A stretch of 64,000 nucleotides of DNA from GCA-2861595 sp035536185 (GTDB lineage Bacteria > Actinomycetota > Acidimicrobiia > Acidimicrobiales > GCA-2861595): contig DATLOM010000028.1 of NCBI GenBank assembly GCA_035536185.1, forward strand, positions 1 to 64,000, in the 5' to 3' direction. Position numbers and translations under genes: made by a program. The notes under the pieces were generated by a model that saw only the letters and a program-made list of their open reading frames with translations, ran no database searches and was not told the DNA's origin. Of the stretch, positions 43,409 to 50,827 are shown piece after piece (position 1 is the stretch's first letter; every line of letters begins with the position of its first letter).

Positions 43409-44115
43409 GCGTCCGCATGGGTGACGCCAGCCCGACGGTTCTCATCGTCGAGGACGAGGAGTCGTTCGTGGAGGCCCTGATCGTCGGGCTCAAGCGTGAG
43501 GGCTTCCTCGTGCACGTGGCCCGCGACGGCATCACCGCCCTCGCCCTCTTCGACACCGTGAAGCCGGACCTCGTCCTGCTGGACGTGATGCTGCCCAGCC
43601 TGTCCGGCGTCGACGTCTGCCGCGAGATCCGCCGGCGGTCCCGTACCCCGATCATCATGGTGACGGCCAAGAGCTCCGAGATCGACACCGTCGTGGGTCT
43701 CGAAGTGGGTGCCGACGACTACGTCACCAAGCCATACCGCCTGCGGGAGCTGGTGGCCCGCATGCGCGCCGTCCTGCGCCGCGTGCCCAGGCAGGACGAC
43801 GAGCCCAGCGACGGCACCGTTCTCGAGGTCGGCGACGTCCGGCTCGACCCGGCCCGCCACGAAGTCACGGTCAGGGGGGAGCAGCTCGCCCTGCCGCTCA
43901 AGGAGTTCGACCTGCTCGAGCTCCTCCTCGAGAACGCCGGTCGCGTGCTGACCCGCGACACCCTCATCGACCGCATCTGGGGGCCCAACTACGTGGGCGA
44001 CACCAAGACCCTCGACGTCCACGTCAAGCGCCTCCGCTCCAAGCTGGAGGACGACCCGTCCCAACCGCGCTGCATCGTCACCATCCGGGGCCTCGGCTAC
44101 CGGTACGAGCGCTGA
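43405..44115 (+). CDS. regX3: RegX3/PhoP-type phosphate response regulator
   Basis: A 236-residue OmpR-family regulator. Receiver: VLIVEDEESF, Asp60 (LVLLDVMLP), MVTAKSSEIDTVVGLEVGAD, and Lys in DDYVTKPYRLRELV. The DNA-binding domain ends LPLKEFDLLELLLENAGRVL, then GDTKTLDVHVKRLRSKLEDD and IRGLGYRYER, nearly the mycobacterial RegX3 consensus. It overlaps senX3 by four bases and precedes phoU by 24. Predicted targets in this window are its own operon and pstSCAB. Confidence 0.94.
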   Translation: MSVRMGDASPTVLIVEDEESFVEALIVGLKREGFLVHVARDGITALALFDTVKPDLVLLDVMLPSLSGVDVCREIRRRSRTPIIMVTAKSSEIDTVVGLEVGADDYVTKPYRLRELVARMRAVLRRVPRQDDEPSDGTVLEVGDVRLDPARHEVTVRGEQLALPLKEFDLLELLLENAGRVLTRDTLIDRIWGPNYVGDTKTLDVHVKRLRSKLEDDPSQPRCIVTIRGLGYRYER

Positions 44116-44139
44116 CGGCCGGTCTGCGAGACTGACACC

Positions 44140-44832
44140 GTGGTCGAGACGAGAAAGCGCTATCACGAGCAGCTCGAGGACATGAAGGACGGCACCGTCC
44201 GGCTGGCGGCGATGGCCATGGAGGAGATCGCCGCCGGCACCCAGGCTCTCCTCGACGCCGACCTCGCCGCCGCCGAACGGGTGGTGGCCTCCGACAAGGC
44301 CATGGACGAGCTGACCTACACGATCGAGGAGCAGGCCTACGTCGTTCTGGCCCGCCAGAGCCCGCTGGCCAGCGAGCTGCGCACGGTCATCGCCATCCTC
44401 CGGGTGATCCACGAGATCGAGCGGTGCGGCGACCTGATCGTCAACGTGGCCAAGGCCACCCGCCGGCTCTACCCCCACGCCCTCGACCCCAAGGTGCGGG
44501 GGCTTCTCGAGCGCATGGGTGCCCAGGCCGGCGAGCAGCTGAGGCTGGCCATCAACGCCTTCGCCGACGCCGACATGAACGAAGCCGCCGCCCTCGACGA
44601 CATGGACGACGTGATGGACGACCTCCAGAAGACCTTGTTCAGGACGATCTTCGCGGCCGGCGCCCCAGACGAGGCCGCCCTCCAGCGCGCCGTCCAGGTG
44701 GCGCTGGTCGGCCGTTACTACGAACGCATCGCCGACCACGCCGTCAACGTCAGCGACAAGGTGCGCTTCATGGTCACCGGCGAGTTCCGGGCCGAGGAGG
44801 CCACCGCGCGCGAGGAGCCCGTCGGCGGGTAG
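44140..44832 (+). CDS. phoU: PhoU, phosphate transport/signalling regulator
   Basis: A 230-residue all-helical protein with the two PhoU repeats. Each has the acidic metal-binding E/D pattern: IHEIERCGDLIVNVAKATRR in the first and GRYYERIADHAVNVSDKVRF in the second. PhoU bridges the Pst transporter and the SenX3-type kinase so that the kinase is silent in high phosphate. Start GTG 44140. It converges on pstB, with only 18 bases between the stops, so all phosphate genes form one block. Confidence 0.95.
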   Translation: MVETRKRYHEQLEDMKDGTVRLAAMAMEEIAAGTQALLDADLAAAERVVASDKAMDELTYTIEEQAYVVLARQSPLASELRTVIAILRVIHEIERCGDLIVNVAKATRRLYPHALDPKVRGLLERMGAQAGEQLRLAINAFADADMNEAAALDDMDDVMDDLQKTLFRTIFAAGAPDEAALQRAVQVALVGRYYERIADHAVNVSDKVRFMVTGEFRAEEATAREEPVGG

Positions 44833-44850
44833 ACGTCCAGGGCGCCGGGG

Positions 44851-45762
44851 TCAGCCGAAGCGCCCGGTTATGTAGTCCTCGGTGCGTTGGTCGCCGGGCG
44901 TGGTGAAGATCTTCTCCGTGCGGTCCATCTCGACCAGCACACCGGTGCGGTCCTCGCCCTCCTTGGACACCTCAGCGGTGAAGAAGGCGGTGCGGTCGGA
45001 GACCCGGGCCGCCTGCTGCATGTTGTGGGTGACGATGACGATGGTGTAGTCACGCTTCAACTCGATCATCAGCTCCTCGATCCGGTTGGTGGCCAGCGGG
45101 TCGAGGGCCGAGCACGGCTCGTCCATGAGGATCACCTCGGGCCGCACGGCGATGCAACGGGCGATGCACAACCGCTGCTGCTGGCCGCCGGACAGCGAGA
45201 GGCCGCTCTTCTTCAGCTTGTCCTTGACCTCGTCCCACAGCGCCGCCTTGCGGAGCGACTCCTCGACGAGATCGTCCATGCTGGCCGGCTTCAAGCCGTT
45301 GACCCGGGGGCCGAAGGCGACGTTGTCGTAGATCGACTTGGGGAACGGGTTCGGCTTCTGGAACACCATCCCGATCCGCCGGCGGACCTCGATCGGGTCG
45401 ACGTCGGGGGAGTACAGGTCCTGGCCGTGGAAGCGGATGCGCCCCTCGACGCGGGTGCCCGGAGTCAGCTCGTTCATGCGGTTGAGGCAACGCACGAACG
45501 TGCTCTTGCCGCAACCGGAGGGGCCGATCACCGCGGTGATCCGGTTGCCCTCCACGTTCATGGTGACGCCCCGGATGGCCTGGAAGGTGCCGTAGTAGAA
45601 GCTGAGGTCCTCCACGGCGAACACGACGCCGGACGTGGTTCGCCCCCCGGCTCTGGCCGAGGTGGACGAGGGGACCTCGGGCCGCCGCACCGGCCCTTCC
45701 TGCGGGCGCTGGTCTGCGGCGGGCTGAACGAGGCCGGCAGACGGATCGGGCACGGGGTTCAC
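44851..45762 (-). CDS. pstB: Phosphate ABC transporter ATP-binding protein
   Basis: A 303-residue ATPase: GPSGCGKSTFVRCLNRMNEL (Walker A), VFQKPNPFPKSIYDN, LSLSGGQQQRLCIARCIAV (signature) and EVILMDEPCSALDP (Walker B), with the PstB-specific end EDYITGRFG. The GTG at 45762 overlaps the pstA stop by four bases (GTGA) and gives an N-terminal extension of about 50 Pro/Ala/Arg-rich residues before the ATPase core, longer than usual. A later GTG (VPSSTSARAGG) is an alternative. Confidence 0.95.
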   Translation of the reverse strand: MNPVPDPSAGLVQPAADQRPQEGPVRRPEVPSSTSARAGGRTTSGVVFAVEDLSFYYGTFQAIRGVTMNVEGNRITAVIGPSGCGKSTFVRCLNRMNELTPGTRVEGRIRFHGQDLYSPDVDPIEVRRRIGMVFQKPNPFPKSIYDNVAFGPRVNGLKPASMDDLVEESLRKAALWDEVKDKLKKSGLSLSGGQQQRLCIARCIAVRPEVILMDEPCSALDPLATNRIEELMIELKRDYTIVIVTHNMQQAARVSDRTAFFTAEVSKEGEDRTGVLVEMDRTEKIFTTPGDQRTEDYITGRFG

Positions 45763-46667
45763 CACCGGGTCGTGAAGCGGTTGCGGACGAAGATGGCCAC
45801 GGCGTTCATGGCCAGCAGCATGGCCAGCAGGACGATGCTGGCGGCGGCGGCGGCTTCGGCGAAGGCCGGCTGTGGGCGCCCGGTCCAGTTGAAGATGAGG
45901 ACGGGGAGGGCCGAGAACGGGTCCCGCACGTCGTCGGGCGTGTTGAAGATGGCCACCGAGGCACCGATCACCAGCAGCGGGGCCGTCTCCCCGATAGCTC
46001 GCGAGAGCGACAGGATCACACCGGTCATGGTGCCGGGCATGGCCGCGGGCAGGACGTGATGGCGGACCGTCTGCCACGGAGTGGCCCCGAGGGCGTAAGC
46101 GGCGAGACGGATGGAGCTCGGCACCGCCCGCAGCGCCTCCCGGGCGGCGATGATGATGAGGGGCAGGCTCATCACGCCGAGGGTGAGGCCGCCGGCGAGC
46201 AGGCTCGGGCCCATTCCCATGAAGCGGACGAACACGCCGAGCCCGAGGATCCCGTAGACCACGGAGGGCACCCCGGCCAGGTTGGCGATGTTGGCCTCGA
46301 CGAAGTTCGTCACCCGGTTCTTCGGCGCGAACTCCTCGAGGTAGACGGCGGCGCCCACACCCACGGGGAAGCTGAAGAGAGCGGTGAGGCCCATGAGCCA
46401 GGCCGTGCCGTACAGCGCCGCCTTGATGCCGGCCCGGGCCGGGAAGCGGGAGACGAAGTTGCCGAAGAACGCCCCGGGATCAGTGGCAAGGCGGTCCCAC
46501 CCCTGGTCGTAGACCGTCCACAGGAGAAGGCCCAGGGCGAGCACGCCTAGGAAGGTGCCGAGGAAGAGGGCGGCGGCATAGGCCGAGTCGAGGACCATGC
46601 CGGCGCCACCGCGGGTGGAGCCCCGGCGCAGCGCTCCCGGAGCCTCGGCGACGGCGACAGTGCTCAC
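45759..46667 (-). CDS. pstA: Phosphate ABC transporter permease PstA
   Basis: A 302-residue permease with six helices. The binding-protein-dependent transport signature is present as AYALGATPWQTVRHHVLPAA. VYLEEFAPKNRVTNFVEANI and GVPSVVYGILGLGVFV are PstA hallmarks. GTG 46667 overlaps the pstC stop (GTGA), and its own stop overlaps the pstB start, so pstC-pstA-pstB are tightly coupled. Confidence 0.95.
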   Translation of the reverse strand: MSTVAVAEAPGALRRGSTRGGAGMVLDSAYAAALFLGTFLGVLALGLLLWTVYDQGWDRLATDPGAFFGNFVSRFPARAGIKAALYGTAWLMGLTALFSFPVGVGAAVYLEEFAPKNRVTNFVEANIANLAGVPSVVYGILGLGVFVRFMGMGPSLLAGGLTLGVMSLPLIIIAAREALRAVPSSIRLAAYALGATPWQTVRHHVLPAAMPGTMTGVILSLSRAIGETAPLLVIGASVAIFNTPDDVRDPFSALPVLIFNWTGRPQPAFAEAAAAASIVLLAMLLAMNAVAIFVRNRFTTRW

Positions 46668-47605
46668 TGGTACACCTGCCGGTACCGGCGGACGAGGCGG
46701 ATGCTGAGCAGGTTCATGGCGAGCGTGATGACGAAGAGCGTGGCGCCGACGGCGAACAGCGACTGGTACCGCAGCGAGCCCGCCGCCGCTTCGCCGCCAA
46801 CAGTCTGGGCGATGTAGGCGGTGAGCGTCTGGATCGACTCGAAGAAGTTGGTCGTGAGGTTGGGGGTGTTGCCGGCGGCGATGGTGACGGCCATCGTCTC
46901 GCCCACCGCCCGGGACACCCCGAGGATGACCGAGGCGGCGATGCCGGACAGCGCGGCGGGCAGCACGACGCGAAGGGAGACCACTCTTTTGGTCGCGCCC
47001 ATGCCGAGGCCGGCCTCCCTCAGGGCCTGTGGCACCGCTCGCATGGCGTCCTCGCTGATGGAGGCGATGATCGGGAGGATCATGAGGCCCACGGCAATGG
47101 CCCCGGCCGCCGCGTTGAAGATGAAGACCCGGTCGTCGCCGAAGATCGGCCTGAGCAGAGTGGGGGTGACGAAGTTGAGGGCGAAGAACCCGACCACCAC
47201 GGTGGGGATGCCGGCGAGGATCTCCAGCACCGGCTTGATGACGCCCCTCACCCGGGGCCGGGCGTACTCCGAGAGGTAGATGGCCGTAGCCAGGCCCAGC
47301 GGGACACCGACGAGAAGGGCGCCGGCGGCGATCATGAGGGAGCCGTTGAGCAGGGGCAGGACGCCGAAGTCGCCGGCCTCGATCTGCCCACCTAGCGGCG
47401 CCCAGCGGGTCCCCGTCAGGAAGTCGAAGAGCGGGACCTTGGCGAAGAACCTGGCCGCCTCACTGGCCAGTACGGCCACGATGCCCACGGTGACGAGGAC
47501 CGAGACGACGGCGCACAGGAGCAGCATTCCGACGACGAACCGCTCCCCGGGACGGGAGCGACGGCGCGCGATGTCAAGGTCGGGAGCCTGGGGGGGGATC
47601 GCCAT
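46664..47605 (-). CDS. pstC: Phosphate ABC transporter permease PstC
   Basis: A 313-residue permease with about six helices. IYLSEYARPRVRGVIKPVLE, LAGIPTVVVGFFAL and REAGLGMGATKRVVSLRVVL (the EAA-type loop) identify PstC. ATG 47605 is only three bases after the 3' arm of an 11-bp hairpin that fills the pstS-pstC gap, and no Shine-Dalgarno sequence is free. Translation of pstCAB may therefore depend on opening that structure. Confidence 0.94.
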   Translation of the reverse strand: MAIPPQAPDLDIARRRSRPGERFVVGMLLLCAVVSVLVTVGIVAVLASEAARFFAKVPLFDFLTGTRWAPLGGQIEAGDFGVLPLLNGSLMIAAGALLVGVPLGLATAIYLSEYARPRVRGVIKPVLEILAGIPTVVVGFFALNFVTPTLLRPIFGDDRVFIFNAAAGAIAVGLMILPIIASISEDAMRAVPQALREAGLGMGATKRVVSLRVVLPAALSGIAASVILGVSRAVGETMAVTIAAGNTPNLTTNFFESIQTLTAYIAQTVGGEAAAGSLRYQSLFAVGATLFVITLAMNLLSIRLVRRYRQVYQ

Positions 47606-47608
47606 AGC

Positions 47609-47649
47609 GGGACCGCCGGATGCTATCGCCGGGGCTCGCCGGCGGTCCC
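47609..47649 (-). terminator. Strong hairpin between pstS and pstC (attenuator or RNA stabiliser)
   Basis: GGGACCGCCGG at 47609-47619 is perfectly complementary to CCGGCGGTCCC at 47639-47649, with a 19-base loop. No T-tract follows. Placed after the pstS stop and three bases before pstC, it should lower pstCAB expression relative to the abundant binding protein, by attenuation, 3'-end protection or by blocking pstC translation. Confidence 0.65.
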
Positions 47650-47672
47650 CGTGCGGGCAGTCCCAAGGAGCG

Positions 47673-48650
47673 TCAGGACGCCGGTCCCAGGAGGTCGAGG
47701 CCCTTCTCGTAATCCTCCTTCGGCGCCGACGTGTAGCCCACGTCCTCGATGAGCTCCGGTGTGGTCTCCAGGTAGAACCTGACGAATTCTCGGACCTCGG
47801 GGCGGGCCAGTGCCGTCTTCTTCACGTAGATGAAGAGCGGGCGGCTCAGGGGATAGTCGCCCGATTCCACCGTGGCGTTGCTGGGTGCGACGCAACCGTC
47901 GCCCTCGCCTGAGATCTTGATGGCCTTCAGCTTCTCCTCGTTCTCGGTGAAGTAGGCGAAGCCGAAGAACCCCCATGACCTCTTCTCACCCTCGATGCCC
48001 TGCACGAGGGTGTTGTCGTCCTCGGACGCGGTGTAGTCCGACCTCGGCCTGAGGCTCTCAGGCTCCTTCGGGTCGCCCAGCACCTCCTCCACGAAGAAGT
48101 CGTAGGTGCCCGAGTCCGTGCCGGGGGCGAAGATGGCGATCTTCTCGTTGGGGAACTTGGGATCTACCTGGTTCCAGGTCCTCGCCCCGCCCTCCTTGAA
48201 GATCCCGGCCAGCTGCTCGAGGCTGAGGCAATCGACGAACCGGTTACCGGCAGAGGTGACGATGGCGAGACCGTCGAGGCCGACCCGGAACTCGGTGAAC
48301 TCGACACCGGCCGCCGCGCACGCCTCCTTCTCCTCGTCCTTGATGGCTCGGGAGGCATCGGCTATGTCGATCTCCCCGGAGCAGAACTTCTTGAAGCCGC
48401 CGCCGGTGCCCGACGTGCCGACCGACACCTTGACGCCGCCCTGCTCCGTGCGGAACTCCTCGGCGATGGCCTCGCTAATGGGTGCCACCGTGGACGATCC
48501 GTCGATGACGATCGAACCACGCAACGCTCCGTCGCCCGACCCCCCCGTGCCTGCCGTGTTGTCGTCGGTGCCGCCGCACGCGCCCAGTGTCACCAGCACG
48601 GCGAACGCCCCCGCCACTGCGCCGTCCCTCCGTGTACCGGATCTCTTCAT
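47673..48650 (-). CDS. pstS: Phosphate-binding lipoprotein PstS
   Basis: A 325-residue lipoprotein (lipobox VTLGACGG). IVIDGSSTVAPISEAIAEEF, then VSVGTSGTGGGFKKFCSGEI and DIADASRAI are the phosphate-binding loops of the family. PGTDSGTYDFFVEEVLG follows. ATG 48650 is chosen for its AGGAGGG ribosome site and a proper signal peptide. PHO-box-like repeats lie about 95-125 bases upstream. It is the first gene of pstS-pstC-pstA-pstB. Confidence 0.95.
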   Translation of the reverse strand: MKRSGTRRDGAVAGAFAVLVTLGACGGTDDNTAGTGGSGDGALRGSIVIDGSSTVAPISEAIAEEFRTEQGGVKVSVGTSGTGGGFKKFCSGEIDIADASRAIKDEEKEACAAAGVEFTEFRVGLDGLAIVTSAGNRFVDCLSLEQLAGIFKEGGARTWNQVDPKFPNEKIAIFAPGTDSGTYDFFVEEVLGDPKEPESLRPRSDYTASEDDNTLVQGIEGEKRSWGFFGFAYFTENEEKLKAIKISGEGDGCVAPSNATVESGDYPLSRPLFIYVKKTALARPEVREFVRFYLETTPELIEDVGYTSAPKEDYEKGLDLLGPAS

Positions 48651-48742
48651 GATGCGGTCCCTCCTGTTCTGGTTGGTGGCCATGGCGGGCGGAAACTCCG
48701 ACTCCCCGAAAGCTAGAAGGGCTGGCTGACGGCAGGACCGCC

Positions 48743-48775
48743 TGCAGGTGACCTTCCGGTGAACACGACCGGAAC
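48743..48775 (-). promoter_or_regulatory. PHO-box-like 11-bp direct repeats before pstS
   Basis: On the minus strand three adjacent 11-mers read GTTCCGGTCGT, GTTCACCGGAA and GGTCACCTGCA. The second and third match the actinobacterial PHO-box core (GTTCACC or GGTCACC) in register. The position, about 95-125 bases before the pstS ATG, suits activation by the RegX3/PhoP-type regulator. Confidence 0.65.
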
Positions 48776-48801
48776 ATCGGTGTCAGTCTGGTGGGGGCTC
48801 T

Positions 48802-49980
48802 TCATCCCGACGTAGACGGTTTCTCGTGAGCCGCCGGCGGTAGGCATCTCGCCGCCAGCCACGTGGTGAGCGGTACCGCCGCCACCAGCCCGATGCTGCC
48901 GACGAGGGTGCGGACGATCTCGACGGCCACCACCTCGCTGTTGGCGATGGAGGCGAGGGACTGCTCGGCCAGCACGAACAGCACGAACAGGGGCATGGAG
49001 GCGCCGGCATATGCCAGGAACAGTGTGTTCACGGTGGAGGCGACGTGGTCCCGCCCGATGCGCAGCCCGGCCAGGTAGATGCGGCGGGTGGACATGGTGG
49101 GATCGGCGGCCCGCAGCTCCCACACCGCGGACGCCTGGGTGACGGTCATGTCGTCGACGGCGCCCAGGGCACCTATCACCACGCCGGCCAGCAGGAGGCC
49201 GCGAAGGTCGAGCTCTCCGGCCACCGAGGACAGGAAGGCCGCTTCCTCGCTCCCGTAGCCCGAGAAGCGGGCCAGCTCCAGGAAGGCGACGGCCAGTACG
49301 GCCGTGAGGGCCAGGCTGCCGAGAGTGCCGAGCAGGGCGACGGTGGTCATGGCGTTGAAACCGTGGGCCGCGTAGAGGGCGACGAAGGAGATGGCGGCGG
49401 CGGCCACCACCGACACGGCGATCGGGTTGCGGCCGTCGATGAGGGCGGGGAGCGCGAAGGCGAGCAGCACGACGATGCTGGCTATCAATCCGGCCAGCGC
49501 GCTCAAGCCCCGAAGGCGGCCCAGCACGACCACGGCCACGGCGAAGAGCACGGCCAGCCACACCAGCACCGGCTTGCGGCTGCGATCGGCGAAGTTGTAG
49601 TTGAAGCCCGGCTCGGCGCCCGGTGAGTAGCTCAAGACCACGCGGTCACCGACGTCGAGCTCCGGGGTGGTGGCCGACGCCGGGAACTCGAGGTTGGTCA
49701 CCTCTCCCCGGTCAGGTCCGTTCAGCAGCTCCAGGTGCACGAGGTCGCAGGCGAGGCCGGCCTCCGGCGAGGCGTTGACGCAGCCCTTCGGATCGATGTC
49801 CACCACCTTGGCGTCGACGAACTCCGACGTGGTGAGCTCGCCGAGGTCCGGCCGGTCCCCCGGATCGCCGGGGCGGAGCACCACCATGGCCGCCACGGTG
49901 GCCAGCGCCAGCGCCACCGCGACCAGGGTGAGCACCCGTTTGAGGGCAAGGTCGACGGGCTGGTCGTGACGATGGGCCAT
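48802..49980 (-). CDS. YibE/F-family multipass membrane protein
   Basis: A 392-residue protein. An N-terminal helix is followed by a periplasmic domain of about 90 residues with two Cys (GCVNASPEAGLACDL) and seven or eight further helices. DRSRKPVLVWLAVLFAVAVV, LALTAVLAVAFLELARFSGY, GVVIGALGAVDDMTVTQAS and GRDHVASTVNTLFLAYAGAS are typical YibE/F signatures. The transport function of the family is not established. It starts at ATG 49980, 21 bases after the MerR gene stop, so it may belong to the same transcript as that regulator. Confidence 0.9.
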   Translation of the reverse strand: MAHRHDQPVDLALKRVLTLVAVALALATVAAMVVLRPGDPGDRPDLGELTTSEFVDAKVVDIDPKGCVNASPEAGLACDLVHLELLNGPDRGEVTNLEFPASATTPELDVGDRVVLSYSPGAEPGFNYNFADRSRKPVLVWLAVLFAVAVVVLGRLRGLSALAGLIASIVVLLAFALPALIDGRNPIAVSVVAAAAISFVALYAAHGFNAMTTVALLGTLGSLALTAVLAVAFLELARFSGYGSEEAAFLSSVAGELDLRGLLLAGVVIGALGAVDDMTVTQASAVWELRAADPTMSTRRIYLAGLRIGRDHVASTVNTLFLAYAGASMPLFVLFVLAEQSLASIANSEVVAVEIVRTLVGSIGLVAAVPLTTWLAARCLPPAAHEKPSTSG

Positions 49981-50001
49981 GCTCGCTGCATTCTCCCGGC
50001 T

Positions 50002-50763
50002 TCACGACGTAGGGCGGCGGACCCCCTGCCAGTCGAGGCCCGGTTCGGCGACTATGACCTCGTCGACCTTGCGTTGCATGGCGTGGGCCAGGGCGGCCAC
50101 CAGGGCCTCGGTGGCCAGCGGCCGCTGGCGGGCGAGCGCCTCGGTGATCCGGGGCAGGTCCTCGACCGGCATCCCCGCCTTCACGAACGGCTGCCACACG
50201 TGCTCGACGAAGAGGGACACGAAGCGGTCGGCCAGCTTGTCGGTGGCGGCGCGGATGTCGGCCGCCACCTCCATCACCGCGGGGATGGGCACGCCGTCGG
50301 CGGCCAGCTGCGCCCCGGCATCGAGCAGCGCCGGGCTCGGCGCCACCAGGCCGCCGCCCACGGGGGCAGGGATCACCAGCTCCAGCTCCAGGGCGAGGCG
50401 GGCGCTGTCGGGGTCGATGCCGGGGAACAGCTCGGCCAGCTCAGCCGGCGATACGGATCTCGGCTGCTCGGTGGTGAAGGGCTGGGCCAGTGCCTCCTCG
50501 AACCCGAGCACGTCGCCGAGGCTGCGGTTGGCCTCCCACGCCTCGATCAACTCGCGGATGGCCGTGAGCGGGTAACCCCGCCGGAGCATGCTCAGCACCA
50601 GGCGCAGCCGGGCCAGATGGTCCTCGCCGTACCAACCCCGCCGCCCGTCCCGGCGGGGCGGGGGCAGCAGGCCCCGCTCCTGGTAAAGGCGGACGTTGCG
50701 CACGGTGGTGCCGGCCCGGCGGGCCAGCTCGTCGACCGGCCATTCATCCTCGGAGGCGGCCAC
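50002..50763 (-). CDS. MerR-family transcriptional regulator with long effector domain
   Basis: A 253-residue regulator. The winged helix-turn-helix is at the N terminus: VDELARRAGTTVRNVRLYQE, then RGLLPPPRRDGRRGWYGEDH. The last 180 residues are helical with no Cys, so this is not a classic metal sensor of the MerR/CueR type. It starts at GTG 50763, six bases after a TAAGGT -10 box at 50770-50775, suggesting a leaderless mRNA. It is divergent from the membrane protein gene at 50828, which carries a 7-bp inverted repeat over its -10 box. Confidence 0.9.
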   Translation of the reverse strand: MAASEDEWPVDELARRAGTTVRNVRLYQERGLLPPPRRDGRRGWYGEDHLARLRLVLSMLRRGYPLTAIRELIEAWEANRSLGDVLGFEEALAQPFTTEQPRSVSPAELAELFPGIDPDSARLALELELVIPAPVGGGLVAPSPALLDAGAQLAADGVPIPAVMEVAADIRAATDKLADRFVSLFVEHVWQPFVKAGMPVEDLPRITEALARQRPLATEALVAALAHAMQRKVDEVIVAEPGLDWQGVRRPTS

Positions 50764-50792
50764 TCCCGTACCTTACCCCTCACGATCCCCTG

Positions 50793-50826
50793 TTTACTGT
50801 GCCATTGCTCGATGGTATGATCGAGC
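50793..50826 (+). promoter_or_regulatory. Promoter with overlapping inverted repeat between merR and membrane gene
   Basis: -35 TTTACT (50793-50798), a 17-base spacer and -10 TATGAT (50816-50821). The ATG at 50828 follows six bases later, so the mRNA is probably leaderless. A perfect inverted repeat GCTCGAT-6-ATCGAGC (50807-50826) is centred on the -10 box and is a likely operator for the divergent MerR protein. Confidence 0.65.
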
Positions 50827-50827
50827 C

